From positions 1 to 64,000 of the forward strand of contig JAKLFB010000028.1 of assembly GCA_022711435.1 (NCBI GenBank): a stretch of 64,000 nucleotides of DNA, in the 5' to 3' direction. Shown piece after piece: positions 62,085 through 64,000 of the stretch. The notes below the pieces were generated by a model that saw only the letters and a program-made list of their open reading frames with translations, was not told the origin of the DNA and made no database searches. A program made the position numbers and the translations under genes. Every line of letters begins with the position of its first letter. Positions within the stretch are counted from its first letter, which is position 1. Source of the stretch: Verrucomicrobiota bacterium. GTDB lineage: Bacteria; Verrucomicrobiota; Verrucomicrobiia; Limisphaerales; UBA1319.

Positions 62085-62216
62085 AGAAGACGATCACCCA
62101 ACTGCGACCGGAAGCACCAAGCACCGGAGAATTTTGTCCTGGACCCCCATCCGCGCGCCTTGCCCGGCTTCTTGCTTGCCGTGTCGGCATGGAGTAGCTT
62201 GTCTTCAACACTGCAT

Positions 62217-62492
62217 ATGCACTACATCGCCATCGCCACCTTTTCTCGGGACAACAAGACCGCCCAGGAGATCCTGTTGCGTCGCCGGAATTATGTCTAT
62301 CCCGCCGGCCTCAAGAACGCACAAAGCTTCACGGATGTGCAGGGAGGCCGCGCGGTCATCCTGTTCGAGGCCGACACGGCGGAATCCATCCAGCGATACA
62401 CCGCAGACTGGCCCGAGCTGACATTCGATATCTTCCCGGTGGTCCCTTCCGAGAAGGCGTGGGAGGCTTACCAGCCCGAGCCCAGGCCATAG
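62217..62492 (+). CDS. DUF3303-like small protein
   Basis: A 91-residue protein: MHYIAIATFSRD at the start, YVYPAGLKNAQSFTDVQGGR, VILFEADTAESIQRYTADW, then LTFDIFPVVPSEKAWEAY. The pattern (short strand, P-x-G-hydrophobic, GG, EAD, W..L...V.PV) matches the ferredoxin-like DUF3303 family. The function is unknown. It is a stand-alone gene. ATG 62217 gives the family-like start. Confidence 0.75.
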   Translation: MHYIAIATFSRDNKTAQEILLRRRNYVYPAGLKNAQSFTDVQGGRAVILFEADTAESIQRYTADWPELTFDIFPVVPSEKAWEAYQPEPRP

Positions 62493-62669
62493 GCGATCCC
62501 GCACAAGTCCAGGCGCAGCCCAGTTCTTTCGCCTCCGCGGTTCTCGCTCGCGCTGAAGGTTCTCGCGCCTGCCGCTTCGGGTGCGCCTGCCGGCGCAAAT
62601 TCACAAGCGAAGTACGCAAAAGCTCATCGACGACTCATGCCGTGTTTGAAAAGCTGAAGAGGCAACGAC

Positions 62670-63440
62670 ATGAAGAACATCACATCTCTTTTCCGACGCA
62701 GCCGCCGCGTCAGGGCTGGAGCGCGGCGGGATTTCCGAGCGACTGGTCATCCAAATGGATTCGGCTTTCGGTTCCCGGGCTGGCGGCATACATCGGCCGC
62801 CATCATTGCGAGCGTTCTGATCGGCTATGTGGGCGCCGCATGCGGATCGAGAGCGGCACTGATTGCCGAGGACTCCTTCGATTACCTTCCGGCGGGTGAT
62901 TCGCTGCACGGAAAGAACGGAGGGGCGGGCTGGGCGGCGCCCTGGGCCACCAACAGCCTGGGCACCATGACCGATTCGACATCTCGAAGATGGAGCAGTG
63001 GGATCGGATCTTCTCCTATGGCGAGCATCTGGGGATGTATCTGCACTTCAAAACTCTCGAGACCAAGAATGAGCTGACGATGGATGGAGGAAACCTCGGG
63101 CTCGAGCGCAGCCTCTACTACCGCGAGCTGATCGCCCGCTTCGGCTGCCATCTCGCGCGCAACTGGAATCTCGGCCAGCCTCGGCCGCCCCCCTCTGACC
63201 AGCACCCGCGATTGGGTCGCCCTCGTCGCCCCTGCCCCTCCTCCGCTGCGCCTTGTGGCCAGCGATGGATCCTGGCAGTTGACATGGGCGGCTTCGGGAT
63301 TCGTTCTTGACCATGCGCTGGACATTGCCGGCCCCTGGACCAACGTCGCGCCCGAGGCCGACACCCCCTTTGCCCTGCCGCTCATTCAAGCCCAGGAGTT
63401 CTTTCGATTGCGCTGGGCTGCCCATCAACCCCATCACCCG
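62670..63440 (+). pseudogene. Composite decayed gene: secreted protein/glycosidase-like remnants
   Basis: Three fragments in different frames follow one another. First, a signal-peptide N-terminus with AEDSFDYLPAGDSLHGKNGG (frame of 62670), typical of exported LamG-type proteins. Second, a fragment FSYGEHLGMYLHFKTLETKN, then LYYRELIARFGCHLARNWNL (near 62985-63180), matching the core of DUF5060-type putative glycosidases. Third, an exported-protein C-terminus (WQLTWAASGFVLDHALDIAG, then PWTNV) from ~63250. No single frame joins them, so internal deletions and frameshifts are inferred. Confidence 0.75.
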
Positions 63441-63676
63441 TTGATGGCCTTCATGCTCAACTCCGGATACCGCGGGCCCGAGGCGGCGCCGGGCGGCAAC
63501 GCAGTGGCGATCTCTGCCAGTTCCGCCCCGGTGAATTGCACGGCGAGGGCCGCGACGTTTTCTTCCAGGTAGGACCGCCGCTTCGTGCCCGGTATGGGGG
63601 TGACGTCCTCGCCCTGCGCCAGAACCCAGGCCAAGGCCAACTGAGCCGCCGTGGCGATTTCGCGCCTGGTGCCGGT
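63434..63676 (-). pseudogene. Aldo/keto reductase C-terminal fragment
   Basis: The C-terminal ~80 residues of an aldo/keto reductase: IATAAQLALAWVLAQGEDVT, then PIPGTKRRSYLEENVAALAV, matching the family's final helices and cofactor-binding PIPGxxR motif. The catalytic N-terminal barrel is missing; homology stops at ~63676, right beside the stop of the next gene. It is a truncated remnant with no visible start. Confidence 0.8.
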
Positions 63677-63680
63677 CGGC

Positions 63681-64000
63681 TCAGATGCCCCCGGCCAGGA
63701 TATAGAAGCGCTGCGAGTCGGCTGGCGCTGGCGTGTCAACGAAGGTCACTGGCCCCACGTCGAACATGCCCTGCGTCAGGGGAATCCAGGCGTGCAGCGG
63801 CAGCGTGACATCCGTGCTGTAAAGCAACTGGTAGGTCTGGCCTCGAGGACCGGTGAAGCTCAGCGCGATATTTCCGGGAGCCGACTGGACGATCGACACC
63901 AGCCTGAGCGGCGGATCCCCAATCGTCAGCGTCACCGCGGCGCTGGCGATCTGGCAGGAGGCCGATCCGGACACGAGGACCGAATACTCGCCGGAATAGG
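63681..64000 (-). CDS. C-terminus of secreted Ig-like protein (cut by window edge)
   Basis: The frame runs off the right edge. The visible ~106 residues begin ...YSGEYSVLVSGSASCQIASA, the end of an Ig-like repeat. The Verrucomicrobia exported C-terminal module follows (IALSFTGPRGQTYQLLYSTD), ending FYILAGGI. It is 5' partial, so size and full function are not visible. The stop is immediately next to the aldo/keto reductase remnant, which may mark a deletion junction. Confidence 0.75.
   Translation of the reverse strand, partial: YSGEYSVLVSGSASCQIASAAVTLTIGDPPLRLVSIVQSAPGNIALSFTGPRGQTYQLLYSTDVTLPLHAWIPLTQGMFDVGPVTFVDTPAPADSQRFYILAGGI

Noticed and set aside
1..64000. CRISPR array
   Set aside because: No series of regularly spaced short repeats was seen; the 63-bp pair at the left edge has only two copies and an 11-bp spacer.

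Overview
The window most likely comes from a member of the Verrucomicrobiota, probably a Limisphaerales/Pedosphaera-type lineage. Supporting signs are high GC, a PEP-CTERM protein, several secreted proteins ending in the Verrucomicrobia-style 'YQV...W..LG' C-terminal domain, a Minf_1886-family protein, and an integrase/HTH pair of a type I associate with Verrucomicrobia and Planctomycetes. The assignment is an inference from gene content.

Region 1 (1-26.4 kb) is an anti-phage defence island. Seven tightly packed genes on the minus strand (20.3 kb down to 0.2 kb) read: XRE-HTH/SNF2 helicase with a C-terminal DUF3883 domain, small RNase H-fold-like (DUF3010-like) protein, Ser/Thr kinase, DUF1156 DNA methyltransferase, DUF499 ATPase, a single-chain SIR2-APAZ-short Argonaute, and a giant sacsin/HSP90-like ATPase. 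Six of the seven junctions overlap or are at most 13 nt apart, so they look like one operon. Helicase, methylase and ATPase match the gene set I recall as the Hma system; the kinase pair, the NAD-depleting Argonaute and the GHKL protein appear embedded in or appended to it. Divergently, on the plus strand, lies a complete type II CBASS operon (patatin CapV, CD-NTase, Cap2, Cap3). An inverted-repeat operator candidate sits between the two operons. An integrase and its small HTH partner follow CBASS.

Region 2 (26.5-34.0 kb) is an approximately 7.5-kb integrated element. It is bounded by a 20-bp perfect direct repeat of the tRNA-Cys 3' half; the right copy lies in an intact tRNA-Cys gene. It carries an integrase, a MerR/AlpA-like HTH protein, a Cys-rich phage-type protein, a primase-like protein, a RepA-like ATPase, a terminase-small-subunit-like HTH protein and a secreted cargo protein. 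This layout resembles a phage satellite. A second, outer direct repeat suggests stacked insertions at this tRNA.

Region 3 (34.1-64.0 kb) looks like the core chromosome. It holds an exported PEP-synthase-like protein, an aminotransferase, lepA-lepB, a PEP-CTERM protein, the cluster dnaX-ybaB-recR-HAD with an SRP RNA directly upstream of dnaX, a Tat-exported Fe/Mn superoxide dismutase, a LysR regulator, and a sigma-54 two-component locus. That locus has a near-consensus -24/-12 promoter and two matching 16-bp enhancer palindromes. A giant secreted Ig/propeller protein, leuS, a Minf_1886 protein, a nucleotidyltransferase, a DUF3303-like protein and a decayed pseudogene patch follow, up to a truncated secreted protein at the right edge.
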